Assembly (NCBI GenBank): GCA_016219115.1
Contig: JACRCH010000033.1
Span: forward strand, 1-36,014
DNA length: 36,014 bases
Direction: 5' to 3'
Source: Deltaproteobacteria bacterium
GTDB lineage: Bacteria > Desulfobacterota > GWC2-55-46
The notes under the pieces were generated by a model. That model saw nothing but the letters and a program-made list of their open reading frames with translations, was not told the origin of the DNA and did not search any database. Of this stretch, positions 25,860 through 35,100 are shown piece by piece; the first letter of the stretch is position 1; each line of letters starts with the position of its first letter. The translations under genes and the position numbers were made by a program.

Positions 25860-27710
25860 ATGCTTAAGGTAAATAATATTGAAAAGTCATACGGCGGACA
25901 GGTCATATTCGAAGATATAAGCTTTGCCATGAGCCGGGGCGAAAGGCTCGGGCTTGTCGGAAGGAACGGCCACGGCAAATCCACCCTCTTCAGGCTGATA
26001 CTCGGCGAGGAGACGCCCGACGGCGGCACCATAAGCTTTCCCAAATACTACAGGATCGGGCATCTCTCCCAGCACATCCGTTTTACGGAAGAGACGGTAT
26101 TGAAGGAGGCCGCCCTGAGCCTCCAGAAGTCGGAAGACGGGATCGACGAGACCTACAAGGTTGAGACGATCCTCACTGGCCTCGGGCTCTCGGAGGAGTC
26201 TTTCGGTTTGCACCCCTCGGCCCTCTCCGGCGGCTACCAGATAAGGCTCAATCTCGCCAAGGTGCTCGCCTCGGACCCCAACCTCCTGCTTCTGGACGAG
26301 CCTACGAACTACCTTGACATCGTGTCGGTGCGCTGGCTGCAGAGGTTTTTGAGGAACTGGAAGAACGAGCTTGTCATAATAACCCACGACCGGGACTTCA
26401 TGGACAGCGTCACCACGCACACGATGGCGATACACAGGTGCATGCTGAAGAAGGTATCCGGCTCCACGCACAAGCTCTACGCCCAGATTCTTCAGGAAGA
26501 GGAGATCTACGAGCAGACAAGGGTGAACGACGAGAAGAAGAGGAAGGAGACGGAGAAGTTTATAAACCGCTTCAGGGCGTCCGCAACTAAGGCAAGCGCC
26601 GTGCAGTCCAGGGTCAAGGCCCTTGACAGGATGGACAAGCTCGACAAGCTCGAAGAGATACGGACCCTGGACTTCGAGTTCAACCCGGCGCCTTTCCCCG
26701 GCAAATTCCTCATGGAAGCCGATGGCCTCTCCTTCGGATACGACAACGGTCCTCTGCTGATAGACGGTCTTAAGTTCTCGGTAGGGAAAAAAGACCGCAT
26801 AGCGATAATCGGCAAGAACGGCAAGGGCAAGACCACCCTCTTAAACATACTCGCCGGAGAGTTTAACTCGACAGGGGGCGCCGTGAACAGGGCGGACAAC
26901 CTGAAACTGGCATACTTCGGACAGACCAACATAAGCCGCCTGAACCCGGACAACACGATCGAGCAGGAGATAATGGAAGCGCACCCGGACTACAACAGGG
27001 GCGCGGCCAGAAGGATCTGCGGCGCGATGATGTTCGACAGGGACAAGGCCTTAAAGAAGATCGACGTGCTCTCGGGAGGGGAAAAGAGCAGGGTCCTTCT
27101 GGGAAAGCTCCTCGTAAGCCCCGCGAACATGCTATTGCTTGACGAGCCTACGAACCATCTCGACATGGACTCCATCGATTCTCTCGTCAGCGCCATAGAG
27201 GAGTTCTCCGGCGCGGTCGTGATAGTGACCCACAGCGAGATGATACTTAACTCTATCGCCAACCGCCTGATAATCTTCGACGGAGGCAGGGTCAGTCTCT
27301 TTGAGGGGACCTATCAGGACTTCCTCGACAGAATAGGCTGGGACGGAGAGGCCGCCGAGACACAGAAGCCCGAGACCAGGGGCAAGAACAAAGGCGTCAA
27401 CAGGAAGGAACTCAGAAGGCTCAGGGCCGACATAGTGGCCGAGAAGTTTAAGGTGATTGGGCCGCTTCAGAAGAAGATGACCGAGGTCGAGGAAGAGATA
27501 GTCCGCATGGAAGAGGCCGTGGAGAAGGCGGAAGGAGGGCTCGCGGCGGCTTCCGAAAGGGGAGATTCACCCGCCATATCGAAATACTCGAAAGAGCGCC
27601 ACGAGGCTAAAGAGAGGATTGAGAGACTTTTTGAGAAGCTCGAGGCCTTGAGCCGGGAAAAGGACGAAAAGACCATGGAGTTTGAGCAGAGACTGAGCGA
27701 TACCGAGTAG
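25860..27710 (+). CDS. ABC-F family ATPase (ribosome-associated type)
   Basis: ABC-F proteins have two fused ATPase domains and no membrane part; many act on the ribosome to relieve stalling. The 616 residues show Walker A GRNGHGKST (34-42), signature LSGGY (122-126) and LLLLDEP with E147 in the first domain; a charged linker at about 213-262 that in the family reaches the P-site tRNA; Walker A GKNGKGKTT (318-326), LSGGEKSR from 404 and D428-E429 in the second; and a C-terminal coiled coil (about 540-610), as in Uup/YheS-like members. It is a single gene with its own terminator. Confidence 0.93.
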   Translation: MLKVNNIEKSYGGQVIFEDISFAMSRGERLGLVGRNGHGKSTLFRLILGEETPDGGTISFPKYYRIGHLSQHIRFTEETVLKEAALSLQKSEDGIDETYKVETILTGLGLSEESFGLHPSALSGGYQIRLNLAKVLASDPNLLLLDEPTNYLDIVSVRWLQRFLRNWKNELVIITHDRDFMDSVTTHTMAIHRCMLKKVSGSTHKLYAQILQEEEIYEQTRVNDEKKRKETEKFINRFRASATKASAVQSRVKALDRMDKLDKLEEIRTLDFEFNPAPFPGKFLMEADGLSFGYDNGPLLIDGLKFSVGKKDRIAIIGKNGKGKTTLLNILAGEFNSTGGAVNRADNLKLAYFGQTNISRLNPDNTIEQEIMEAHPDYNRGAARRICGAMMFDRDKALKKIDVLSGGEKSRVLLGKLLVSPANMLLLDEPTNHLDMDSIDSLVSAIEEFSGAVVIVTHSEMILNSIANRLIIFDGGRVSLFEGTYQDFLDRIGWDGEAAETQKPETRGKNKGVNRKELRRLRADIVAEKFKVIGPLQKKMTEVEEEIVRMEEAVEKAEGGLAAASERGDSPAISKYSKERHEAKERIERLFEKLEALSREKDEKTMEFEQRLSDTE

Positions 27711-27730
27711 TTTACAGCCTGTTTTAAAGT

Positions 27731-27763
27731 AAAAGGCCGACCCCAAAAGGTCGGCCTTTTTTT
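27731..27763 (+). terminator. Strong intrinsic terminator after the ABC-F gene
   Basis: A 12-bp stem AAAAGGCCGACC (27731-27742) / GGTCGGCCTTTT (27749-27760) with a six-base loop and a T-run to 27763. With A-runs on the far side it may also work for - strand transcripts. Confidence 0.92.
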
Positions 27764-27967
27764 GTTTTTAACGGTTCTTAAGCCGGTGATTCATGGCCTG
27801 GCAGCTCACACCCCTGATATTTCCTGGAAACTACACCTGCCGTCGGGCTAAAAGAGGAACGGATACCTCAAGGTATAGATATTTCAAGCGGTTGCGTATA
27901 TATCCGGTCTGTAACGCCTTTGTGATGCGTGTTACGAAAAAGTAATACGCTTAATACTATGAATTTA

Positions 27968-27981
27968 TTGATAATTATCAT
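27968..27981. promoter_or_regulatory. FNR/CRP-type operator candidate
   Basis: TTGAT-AATT-ATCAT matches the FNR consensus TTGAT-N4-ATCAA in all but the last base, and its core TGATAATTATCA is a perfect palindrome. It is about 490 nt upstream of narK. No convincing -10 box was seen at the class II distance. Confidence 0.35.
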
Positions 27982-28406
27982 AATCAGGTCAAAGATATTA
28001 CCGAACCGTAACATTTCCGGATGTTGCAACCGTCTCCCATCCCTCTCCAGAAAAAAATATTTCGGCATAAATATCAATAGCTTTAATTTTAATTTCCATA
28101 CCGCACTTTTCTTTGGTACGCATATTGCTTATTTAAGAATGGATAACATTCAAAAGGTGAAAGGATCATCGGAAATTGGAAGCGTTGGTCTGCCCATAAC
28201 TTTTGGTCTCCGAGATACTGACCGGTCAACGCCGCCTTCAGGGCCGTGGTGTGTGTCCGGGTTGTTAGCGGCTGCCGGAAGATTTGATGATCGTATTCCT
28301 TGCCGGAGAGGAGTTTTATGGATAGAGGGCTGAGTAAATCGCGCCATCCGCCCGTGTTGAAGATTTCGGTTGCAGAGTCTTTCTGAACTGAATAATAAAG
28401 CCTCCG

Positions 28407-28420
28407 TTGATTGGCATAAT
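28407..28420 (+). promoter_or_regulatory. Weaker FNR-like half-site near narK
   Basis: TTGAT-TGGC-ATAAT keeps one full FNR half-site, with CATAAT that could also be a -10 element. It ends 48 bases before the narK ATG, a suitable distance for a short leader. Low confidence. Confidence 0.25.
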
Positions 28421-28468
28421 ACCTTTTAACTAATTTCAGGGGCATAGCAGGAAAAGGAGAGAGTTATA

Positions 28469-29695
28469 ATGAACCTCAAGGCATTCATGAAATCCGGGCA
28501 CCCGCCCACGCTGTTTTGCGCGTTTCTGTATTTTGATTTCTGTTTCGCGATCTGGGTAATGAACGGCGCGATGGCTCCTTTTATAAGCGAGCAGTTCCAC
28601 CTTACGCCCATGGAGAAGGGGTTCATGCTGTCAGTCCCCGTTCTGGCCGGCGCCTTTATGCGCTTTCCCACCGGGCTTCTGGCGCAGTACATCACCCGTA
28701 AATGGGCTGCGATGTTTGAGATGGGGCTTATCACTATCGGACTTCTCTACGGCTACTTTTTCGTCGATTCTTACGCAGAGGTCATCTATATGGGCATCCC
28801 GCTCGGTATAGCCGGAGCGAGCTTTGGCGTTGCCCTTTCCCTCGGCGGCGGCTGGTTCCCGCCCAAATATAAAGGGCTGGCCATAGGCATTGCCGGGGCC
28901 GGCAACAGCGGCGCGGTAATAGCGATGCTCTTCGCCCCCCCGCTTGCCGTCAAATACGGATGGTCGTCTGTTTACGGCTACGCCATCATATTGATGCTTA
29001 TACCCATGGCCCTGATGCTTTTCTTAGCCAAGGAGCCTCCTGATCTGGAAAGAAAGAAGCTCAGCGACTATCTTAAGATCCTCGTCGAGAAAGACGCATG
29101 GGTCTTTAATATAATCTATATAGTCAGCTTCGGCGGCTATATCGGTTTTACCATGTTCCTGCCGACCTTCTTCCACGACCAGTTCGGCATACCGAAGAGC
29201 CAGATGGGGCAGTACGCCGCGGTCATCGCCATCATGGCCAGCGTCCTGAGGATAGCCGGCGGCTGGGCGGCTGACCGCTGGGGCGGCATACGCATGCTCA
29301 ATACGCTTCTTATACTCATAGCAGTCGGCGCCTTTGCCGCAAGCTTATTGCCGTCTGTCTTAATCACAACGGCAATCCTTATCCTCATATTCTCGGCCCT
29401 TGGGGCCGCCAACGGCTCCACCTTCCAGTTAGTGCCTTTGAGGTTCGCCTACGCCACGCCAATTGCCATGAGCCTTGTGGGAGAGGTAGGCGCCCTGGGC
29501 GGAGGGCTCCTCCCCAACGCCATGGGAATTTCCAAACAGTATCTCGGAAGCTTCAGCGGCGGGTTCATCTTCTTCGGCGCGATGAGCATAGTCGCCCTGA
29601 TAGTGCTCCGCGTCGTTCAGCGCAGGTGGACGACCTCATGGGTTGGCGAAGGCGGCAAGGCCCTCCATCACGAGGAGAAGGCCTACGAAGCCTGA
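28469..29695 (+). CDS. narK: Nitrate/nitrite transporter of the NarK family (MFS)
   Basis: Inner-membrane carrier that takes up nitrate or exchanges it with nitrite. The 408 residues form about 12 membrane segments. Nitrate-nitrite-porter motifs are present: GAGNSG (143-148), GAANGSTFQLVP (312-323) and GEVGALGGGLLPN (338-350). R65 and R261 match the two substrate-binding arginines (E. coli R89 and R305). AAGGAG ahead of ATG 28469 is a good ribosome-binding site. It is a single 12-helix domain, not a NarK1-NarK2 fusion. The nearby nar operon supports the role. Proton symport versus antiport cannot be told. Confidence 0.9.
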   Translation: MNLKAFMKSGHPPTLFCAFLYFDFCFAIWVMNGAMAPFISEQFHLTPMEKGFMLSVPVLAGAFMRFPTGLLAQYITRKWAAMFEMGLITIGLLYGYFFVDSYAEVIYMGIPLGIAGASFGVALSLGGGWFPPKYKGLAIGIAGAGNSGAVIAMLFAPPLAVKYGWSSVYGYAIILMLIPMALMLFLAKEPPDLERKKLSDYLKILVEKDAWVFNIIYIVSFGGYIGFTMFLPTFFHDQFGIPKSQMGQYAAVIAIMASVLRIAGGWAADRWGGIRMLNTLLILIAVGAFAASLLPSVLITTAILILIFSALGAANGSTFQLVPLRFAYATPIAMSLVGEVGALGGGLLPNAMGISKQYLGSFSGGFIFFGAMSIVALIVLRVVQRRWTTSWVGEGGKALHHEEKAYEA

Positions 29696-29746
29696 GCCGT
29701 TTAGGTCCCGGCGGTATTCTGGATACACTAACTGAGCGAGGTTGAA

Positions 29747-30187
29747 ATGAAATATAAAAATATAATATGCCCCGTAGACAGCTCCGAGTTGACCGAAAAG
29801 GCGGTGGAAGTGGCGGCGTATCTGTCCAAAATCTCGGACGCGAAGCTGATACTGTTGAATGTGGTGGAAAAATGGTACCGTTCAGAACCAATAGTCACCA
29901 ATTCCGAGGAGTGGACCGCCATTCACGATGAGTGGCTCAACGAAGGCAGGGAGTTGCTGGAAAAAGAGGCTAAAGCCCTTCAGGAAGGCGGGGTCAAGCA
30001 TATGGAGACGGTACTGAGGGAAGGGGACGCCGCGTACGAGATATTGTCCCTTGCGGGAGAGCGGAACGCCGACCTTATAGTCATGGCGACGCACCGTTAT
30101 TCCCCGGTAGGAAAGCTCTTCATGGGAAGCGTTACGGACAGGGTAACGAAGAAGTCGCCGTGCCCTATCTTATGGGTCTTTAAATAA
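29747..30187 (+). CDS. UspA-family universal stress protein
   Basis: The 146 residues have the Usp fold: KNIICPVDSSELTEKAVEVAAYL at the start and ADLIVMATHRYSPVGKLFMGSVTDRVTKKSPCPILWV at the end (split here by family motifs). The G-2x-G-9x-G-S/T nucleotide motif is incomplete: where ATP-binding members read H-G-R-S-G, this has H-R-Y-S-P, while the final G-S is kept. It may therefore not bind ATP. It starts 51 nt after narK and is probably co-transcribed; stress proteins beside nitrate genes are common. Confidence 0.88.
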   Translation: MKYKNIICPVDSSELTEKAVEVAAYLSKISDAKLILLNVVEKWYRSEPIVTNSEEWTAIHDEWLNEGRELLEKEAKALQEGGVKHMETVLREGDAAYEILSLAGERNADLIVMATHRYSPVGKLFMGSVTDRVTKKSPCPILWVFK

Positions 30188-30809
30188 GGCCGTGTCCATC
30201 AGCGCCCGTCTTTTCATCCGGGCAGTTAATGAAGGGATAAAAGACGTGTATCGATGTGATGGGCTTAAAAGGGTCTGCCCCGGTATCTTTGAAGCGGCTG
30301 GCATCGGGGGAATCTGATAAACCGGGTTGATTGCCGGCCTGTACTGAATGGGTGTGGCACTCTGCAATCCCGTCTCTTTAGCGGCGGGTCAAGGAGTGGC
30401 AAATATAAATGATTCTTCCTTATAAAAACCCTCCCCCTCGATGGGGGAGGGTAGGGTGGGGGTGAAAACAGGTTTTCACCCCCACCGCTTCCCGTTGCAT
30501 CGGAAGAGCGCAACGGGAGCCCAGCCCTCCCATCGAGGGAGGGGAGGCATAAGGAGATACCCCGGAGAGGTCGAAGGGGTGGTTCATTGCTTGACCGGCG
30601 TCCAGAAAAAACGCGAAATTTTTTTGAATCTTTGCGAAAAATACTGGACAGTGTTACCCGAATCTGGTATTTTACGGGCCTGCTTACAAAAAGGCCGGTG
30701 TGGCAAGTTCGGTTTTGGGCGATCGTAGCTCAAGGCAGGCGCTAATCTCCATAAAACAACCCTGCGTCAAGGCTGTTAAATACTTGAGATTCGGAGGGCT
30801 CTGCAACAG
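30188..30809. other. Intergenic stretch holding repeat A copy 3
   Basis: No credible gene. 30188-30415 shows no clear signal. 30416-30587 is the family A repeat. 30588-30809 holds an AT-rich patch (30617-30642) flanked by GTCCAG (30600-30605) and CTGGAC (30644-30649), an inverted repeat with a 38-nt loop. An open frame at 30441-30728 is generated by the repeat and has no family match. Confidence 0.5.
30416..30587 (+). repeat. Interspersed multi-hairpin repeat, family A, copy 3
   Basis: Starts at ttccttataaaa, so the first hairpin of copies 1 and 2 is missing. The gtgaaaacaggttttcac palindrome, CCCGTTGC/GCAACGGG hairpin and terminal gataccccggag...ggtggttcat are kept. Same strand as the other two copies. 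Confidence 0.9.
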
Positions 30810-31262
30810 ATGAGTCAAAGGGTCAAAAGAGATATAAGACGCCTCTGCCAGTGTTTGCTGTATATGACAGCCCTGCACCTGTGCCCTGCCTTCAGGAAGA
30901 AGGCGCAGAGGGAAGGCTATAACGCTGTCCTTGACCAGTACAGAAGCCTTCAGGATGAAGGCCGCGAGGTCCTTAAAGAGCCGGTGACCGAAAAGACGAT
31001 AGTCCGGGCCTGGTCTCTTTTCGGCAGGGTCCTTGGTTCACTGCCGGCCACTCCTGTTCAGCCGGTCGGCGGCATGGAAGTGGTTGTATTTAAGTTCCGG
31101 GCAAGGCTCCTGGAGTTTGTAAGCAAGTACAGGACTGAAAAACCTGACGCTCGCCTTCACGGCAGGAGTGTGGAGAGGTCGCAAAAGACCGGTTTTGATC
31201 TTCTTAGAGCGACGCAAAATCTTGCTAGAGGTGATCTGGAGCATATTCTTCTTTTTCGTTAA
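30810..31262 (+). CDS. Hypothetical protein
   Basis: Not recognised. The 150-residue frame starts ATG 30810 with GGAGG at 30793-30797, twelve bases upstream, rather far. The product is basic, rich in Arg, and mostly helical by appearance, with a moderately hydrophobic patch LCQCLLYMTALHLCPAF near the start holding three cysteines, which is too short and polar for a clear membrane segment. No signal peptide. It lies between repeat A and the cytochrome-nar operon, separated from the latter by 224 nt with an inverted repeat. It could be a small nitrate-linked gene or a chance frame. Confidence 0.4.
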   Translation: MSQRVKRDIRRLCQCLLYMTALHLCPAFRKKAQREGYNAVLDQYRSLQDEGREVLKEPVTEKTIVRAWSLFGRVLGSLPATPVQPVGGMEVVVFKFRARLLEFVSKYRTEKPDARLHGRSVERSQKTGFDLLRATQNLARGDLEHILLFR

Positions 31263-31416
31263 TCGTTCCATGGCTCGCTGAACAAAAAATCCCATTGAAA
31301 GATGGATAGTGATTTGCGTCAGTAACGCCCGGTCTACAAGGACGCGCGGTACTGTTTTCCCTGAAGCGAAGCCCCCTGTGGCAGGAACGGATGACGGTTT
31401 AATGTCGGTTTTAACC

Positions 31417-31438
31417 CTATCTATGGCATCATAGATAG
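31417..31438. promoter_or_regulatory. Operator-like inverted repeat before the cytochrome-nar operon
   Basis: CTATCTATG-GCAT-CATAGATAG is a perfect 9-bp inverted repeat. TATAAA (31442-31447), a possible -10 box, follows four bases later with no good -35 element, so the site overlaps the promoter region where a regulator could act. It is not an FNR, NarL or NsrR consensus that I recognise. Confidence 0.5.
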
Positions 31439-31486
31439 ATATATAAAACAAAAAAAGTAAAGCAGCAGGTAAAGGAGGTGTAGGGT

Positions 31487-32110
31487 ATGGTTTTAAAGAG
31501 TTGTAAAAGAATGTTGTGGAGAGGGTTGCAACTCGGATTGGCTTTTTCCCTTGTTGCAGGGATTCTGCCGATAGCGGCCACTGCGGCTGAACAGGCTGTG
31601 GCTCCGGCCCCGGCGGCTGAACAGGCTGCGGCACCGGCCGGCCCGGCGGAAAAGGGTAATGCCGCCGTCGGCAAGACGCTGTTCACCGGAGAGAAGAGGT
31701 TTACAAACGGTGCACCGCCTTGCATCTCATGTCACAGCGCCGGCGTTGGCGAGCTTGGCGGCGGAGTGGTCGGCCCCAACCTGACCAAGATCTACGCTGA
31801 CGCTTCAAAAAACATGTTCGTAAGCGGCGCCTGGATCAACGGCGGCGGCTCACCGGTCATGGGTCCTATCTTCTCGAACAAGAACGTGACCGATGAGGAA
31901 GTGGACAACTTAAGGGCGTTCTTCGAGCAGCAGAGCAAGACCGCCGTTGCCCCTTCGCACACCGGCACGTTCACGGTAATCGGGTTAGGCGGTTTCGTAG
32001 GTATATTGATAATCTTCAACATTATCTGGAGCGGCAGGTACAGGAACAGGAACAACGGTACCGCTCACGATGCCTTGTGGAGAAATTACGGCGGAAAAGG
32101 AGGACGGTAA
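31487..32110 (+). CDS. Membrane-anchored mono-heme cytochrome c of the nar operon
   Basis: Electron carrier on the periplasmic face. The 207 residues have a signal peptide (about 1-34, ATAA cleavage region), an Ala/Pro-rich linker, heme-binding C79-I-S-C82-H83, likely axial Met125 in SPVMGPIF, and a membrane segment at about 160-181 followed by a basic tail, which would anchor it from the C terminus. AAAGGAGGTG at 31471-31480 is a near-perfect ribosome-binding site. narG starts on the very next base after its stop. E. coli narGHJI has no such gene; c-type cytochromes precede nar/nxr genes in several other lineages. Confidence 0.9.
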   Translation: MVLKSCKRMLWRGLQLGLAFSLVAGILPIAATAAEQAVAPAPAAEQAAAPAGPAEKGNAAVGKTLFTGEKRFTNGAPPCISCHSAGVGELGGGVVGPNLTKIYADASKNMFVSGAWINGGGSPVMGPIFSNKNVTDEEVDNLRAFFEQQSKTAVAPSHTGTFTVIGLGGFVGILIIFNIIWSGRYRNRNNGTAHDALWRNYGGKGGR

Positions 32111-35100
32111 ATGTCTAACTGGATACAAGATGAAATCAACCCCGGAAAAAGGGGATGGGAAGAGTTTTACAGGAACCGCTGGCAGTACGACAAGACGGTA
32201 AGAAGCACGCACGGTAACAACTGCACAGGCGGCTGCTCATGGATGGTCTACGTAAAGGACGGGGTCATCACATGGGAGCTTCAGGCCGTTGACTATCCGA
32301 AACTCGATCAGTCACTGCCCCCGTACGAGCCCAGGGGATGTCAGAGAGGAATATCGGCTTCCTGGTACGTATACAGCCCCGTCAGGATCAAGTATCCTTA
32401 CTGCAGGGGCGTACTCCTTGATGCCTGGAAAGAAGCCAGGAGCAAGCACTCCGACCCGGTCGACGCGTGGAGGAGCATCGTTGACAACCCGGAGCTCTCC
32501 AAGAAGATCAAGTGGTCGAGGGGCAAGGGCGGATTCCGCAGGTTCGACTGGGACACCGCCTGCGAGATAATCGCTTCAGCCCAGATCCACACGATCAAGA
32601 AGTACGGTCCGGACAGGAACATCGCCTTCTCACCGATCCCGGCGATGTCCCAGATCAGCTACGTTTCGGGCGCCCGCTACAACCAGCTTATAGGCGGCGT
32701 GCATCTTAGCTTCTACGACTACTACACCGACCTTCCGAACGCCGAGCCCGAGGTATGGGGCGAGCAGACCGACTCCTGCGAGAGCGCCGACTGGTACAAC
32801 GCGGGCTATGTCGTCATGAACGGAGCCAACCCGAACATGACAAGGACCGCGGACTGCCACTTCGTCTCCGAGCTCAGGATGGGCGGCGCCAAACTCGTGG
32901 TATGCGCCCCCGACTACTCCCAGGTCACCAAGTACGCCGACCTGTGGGTGCCGTTAAAGACAGGTTCCGACACGGCCTTCTGGCAGGGCGTCAACCACGT
33001 CATCCTGAAGGAGTTTTATGTCGACAAGAAGACTCCGTACTTCGAGGGCTACGTAAGGAGCTACACGGACCTTCCGAACCTCGTTAAGCTCACGAAGAGC
33101 AAGGACGGCTACGAGATAGGCCGCTACTTAAGGGCCTGCGACCTCGCCCCCTACGCCGATGAGGACAACCCGGAGTGGAAGTTCTGCATGTGGGACGTAA
33201 AGACGGGCAAGGCCCGCGTGGTAAACGGCGGTATGGGCTACAGGTACCCCCAGAAGCACGAGAGCCACGGCAAGTGGAACACTCTTCTCAAGGACGGCAA
33301 GACCGGCGAGGACATCGATCCGGCCCTTTCCATCCTTGACGTGAAGGACGACGCCATTGAAGTGAACTTCTACGAGCTCGATAAGCCCGAGAGGTACAAG
33401 AGGCAGGTCCCCGTCAAGTACGTGGAGACAAAGGAAGGAAGGGTACCGGTAACAACCGTATTCGACCTTAACATCGCCAACCTGGGCGTGGCCCGCAAGG
33501 GTCTTGCCGGCGACTACTGCAAGAACTACGACGACGACAAGGGCAACTCACCGGCGTGGCAGGAGAAGTACACAGGAATCGGCCGTGACACCATCATCCA
33601 GGTAGCCCGCGAGTTCGCCGGCAACGCCGAGGTGACAAAGGGCCGCTCGATGGTCATCTGCGGCGCCAGCTTCAACCACTGGTACCACTCCGACCTTATG
33701 TACAGGGCCTCGATGAACGCCCTGATGCTGTGCGGCTGCGTCGGAAGAAACGGCGGCGGTTTGCAGCACTATGTCGGTCAGGAAAAGCTCGCTCCGTTCG
33801 ATTCATGGGGCCAGATCGCTCACTCGCTCGACTGGGTAAGACCCCCGAGGCTGATGAGCAACCCGATCAACTGGTACATCCACACGCAGCAGTTCAAGTA
33901 CGACTCCGCGATAACCGACTACCACAATGTGCCGGACAAGTCGCAGCTCGAGTACCAGCACACCGCCGACTACGCCGTCAGGTCCATAAGGCTCGGCTGG
34001 ATGCCCGGTTACCCGCAGTTCAACAAGAACAACATCACTCTCTATGAAGAGGCCCAGAGGTCCGGCGCCAAGACGGACGCCGAGGTCGTGGACTATGTCG
34101 TAAAGCAGCTCAAGAGCGGCACGCTGGACTTCGCCATAGCGGACCCGGACGCTCCCGAGAACTACCCAAGAGTATGGTTGATATGGAGGGCCAACGCTCT
34201 TGGTTCAAGCGCCAGAGGTCAGGAGTACTTCTTCAAGTTCCTCCTCGGCACGCACCACAACCTTATCACCGATGAGGTGGCCAAGCCATTCCTGAAGGAG
34301 CTCAAGTACAGGGAGTCCCCGCTCGGAAAGCTCGACCTCCTGGTCGACCTCAACATGCGTATGAACACCACGCCGACCTATTGCGACATCGTTCTCCCGG
34401 CGGCCCACTGGTACGAGAAGGAAGACATCAACACCACTGAGCTCCATTCCTTCATCCACCCGATGGGCGCGGCCGTCCAGCCGAACTGGGAATCGAAGAG
34501 CGACTGGGACGCGTACAAGTTCCTTGCCGAGAAGTTCTCCACGATAGCGAAGAAGCACTTCCCGAAACCCGTTAAGGAGATCATGACCGCTCCTCTCAAC
34601 CATGACACGCCGGGCGAGATAGCGCAGCCTGCCCTCAACGGCGTACAGGACTGGAAGAAGGGCGAGTGCGAAGCCATCCCCGGCAAGACGATGCCCAGCA
34701 TCTCCGTCGTTGAGAGGGACTACGCCAACATCGACAAGATGTACTCGGCCGTAGGACCGCTCATGAAGGGCAAGTACGGCTTCCACGGCATCATGCTCGA
34801 CGGCAAGGACCTCTACGAGAACTACGCCGATCAGGAGCACATCGACACCGTTCAGCACAACGGCCAGAGGCTCATCGCCCTGAACACCGCCAAGGAGGCC
34901 GCCAACTTCGTCATGGCCTTCTCCGGCACGACGAACGGCGAGGTCAGCTACAGGCAGTGGCACGAAGAGGAGCACCACACGGGCCTCCATGCCGAGAACT
35001 ACGAAGCCGCCAAGAAGGCCGTCAAGGCCATCTACGGTGAAGAGGTTGAGTTCAGGGAAGGCGCACACGGTCTCGCCGAAGAGATCGCCGGGCCCGACAG

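Larger units (their letters stand above)
27764..28448. other. Gene-poor stretch upstream of narK
   Basis: About 685 bp with no credible gene. The middle (27930-28140) is AT-rich, in contrast with its surroundings. An open frame at 27929-28333 has no ribosome-binding site and no recognisable family. FNR-like boxes are seen at 27968 and, weaker, at 28407. The stretch may hold a long leader, a small RNA or remnants of lost genes. Confidence 0.5.

Noticed and set aside
27929-28333. 134-codon open frame upstream of narK
   Set aside because: No ribosome-binding site, odd Ile/Asn-rich start, no family resemblance; it runs from AT-rich to GC-rich DNA with a change of character.
30441-30728. 95-codon open frame over repeat A copy 3
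   Set aside because: Its first part is the same repeat-derived peptide as the false upstream extension of ispG, so it is a by-product of the repeat.
31038-31634. 198-codon open frame on the - strand over the cytochrome start
   Set aside because: It covers the signal peptide and linker of a certain gene and the operator region; the Pro/Gln-rich start is the complement of the Ala/Pro linker.
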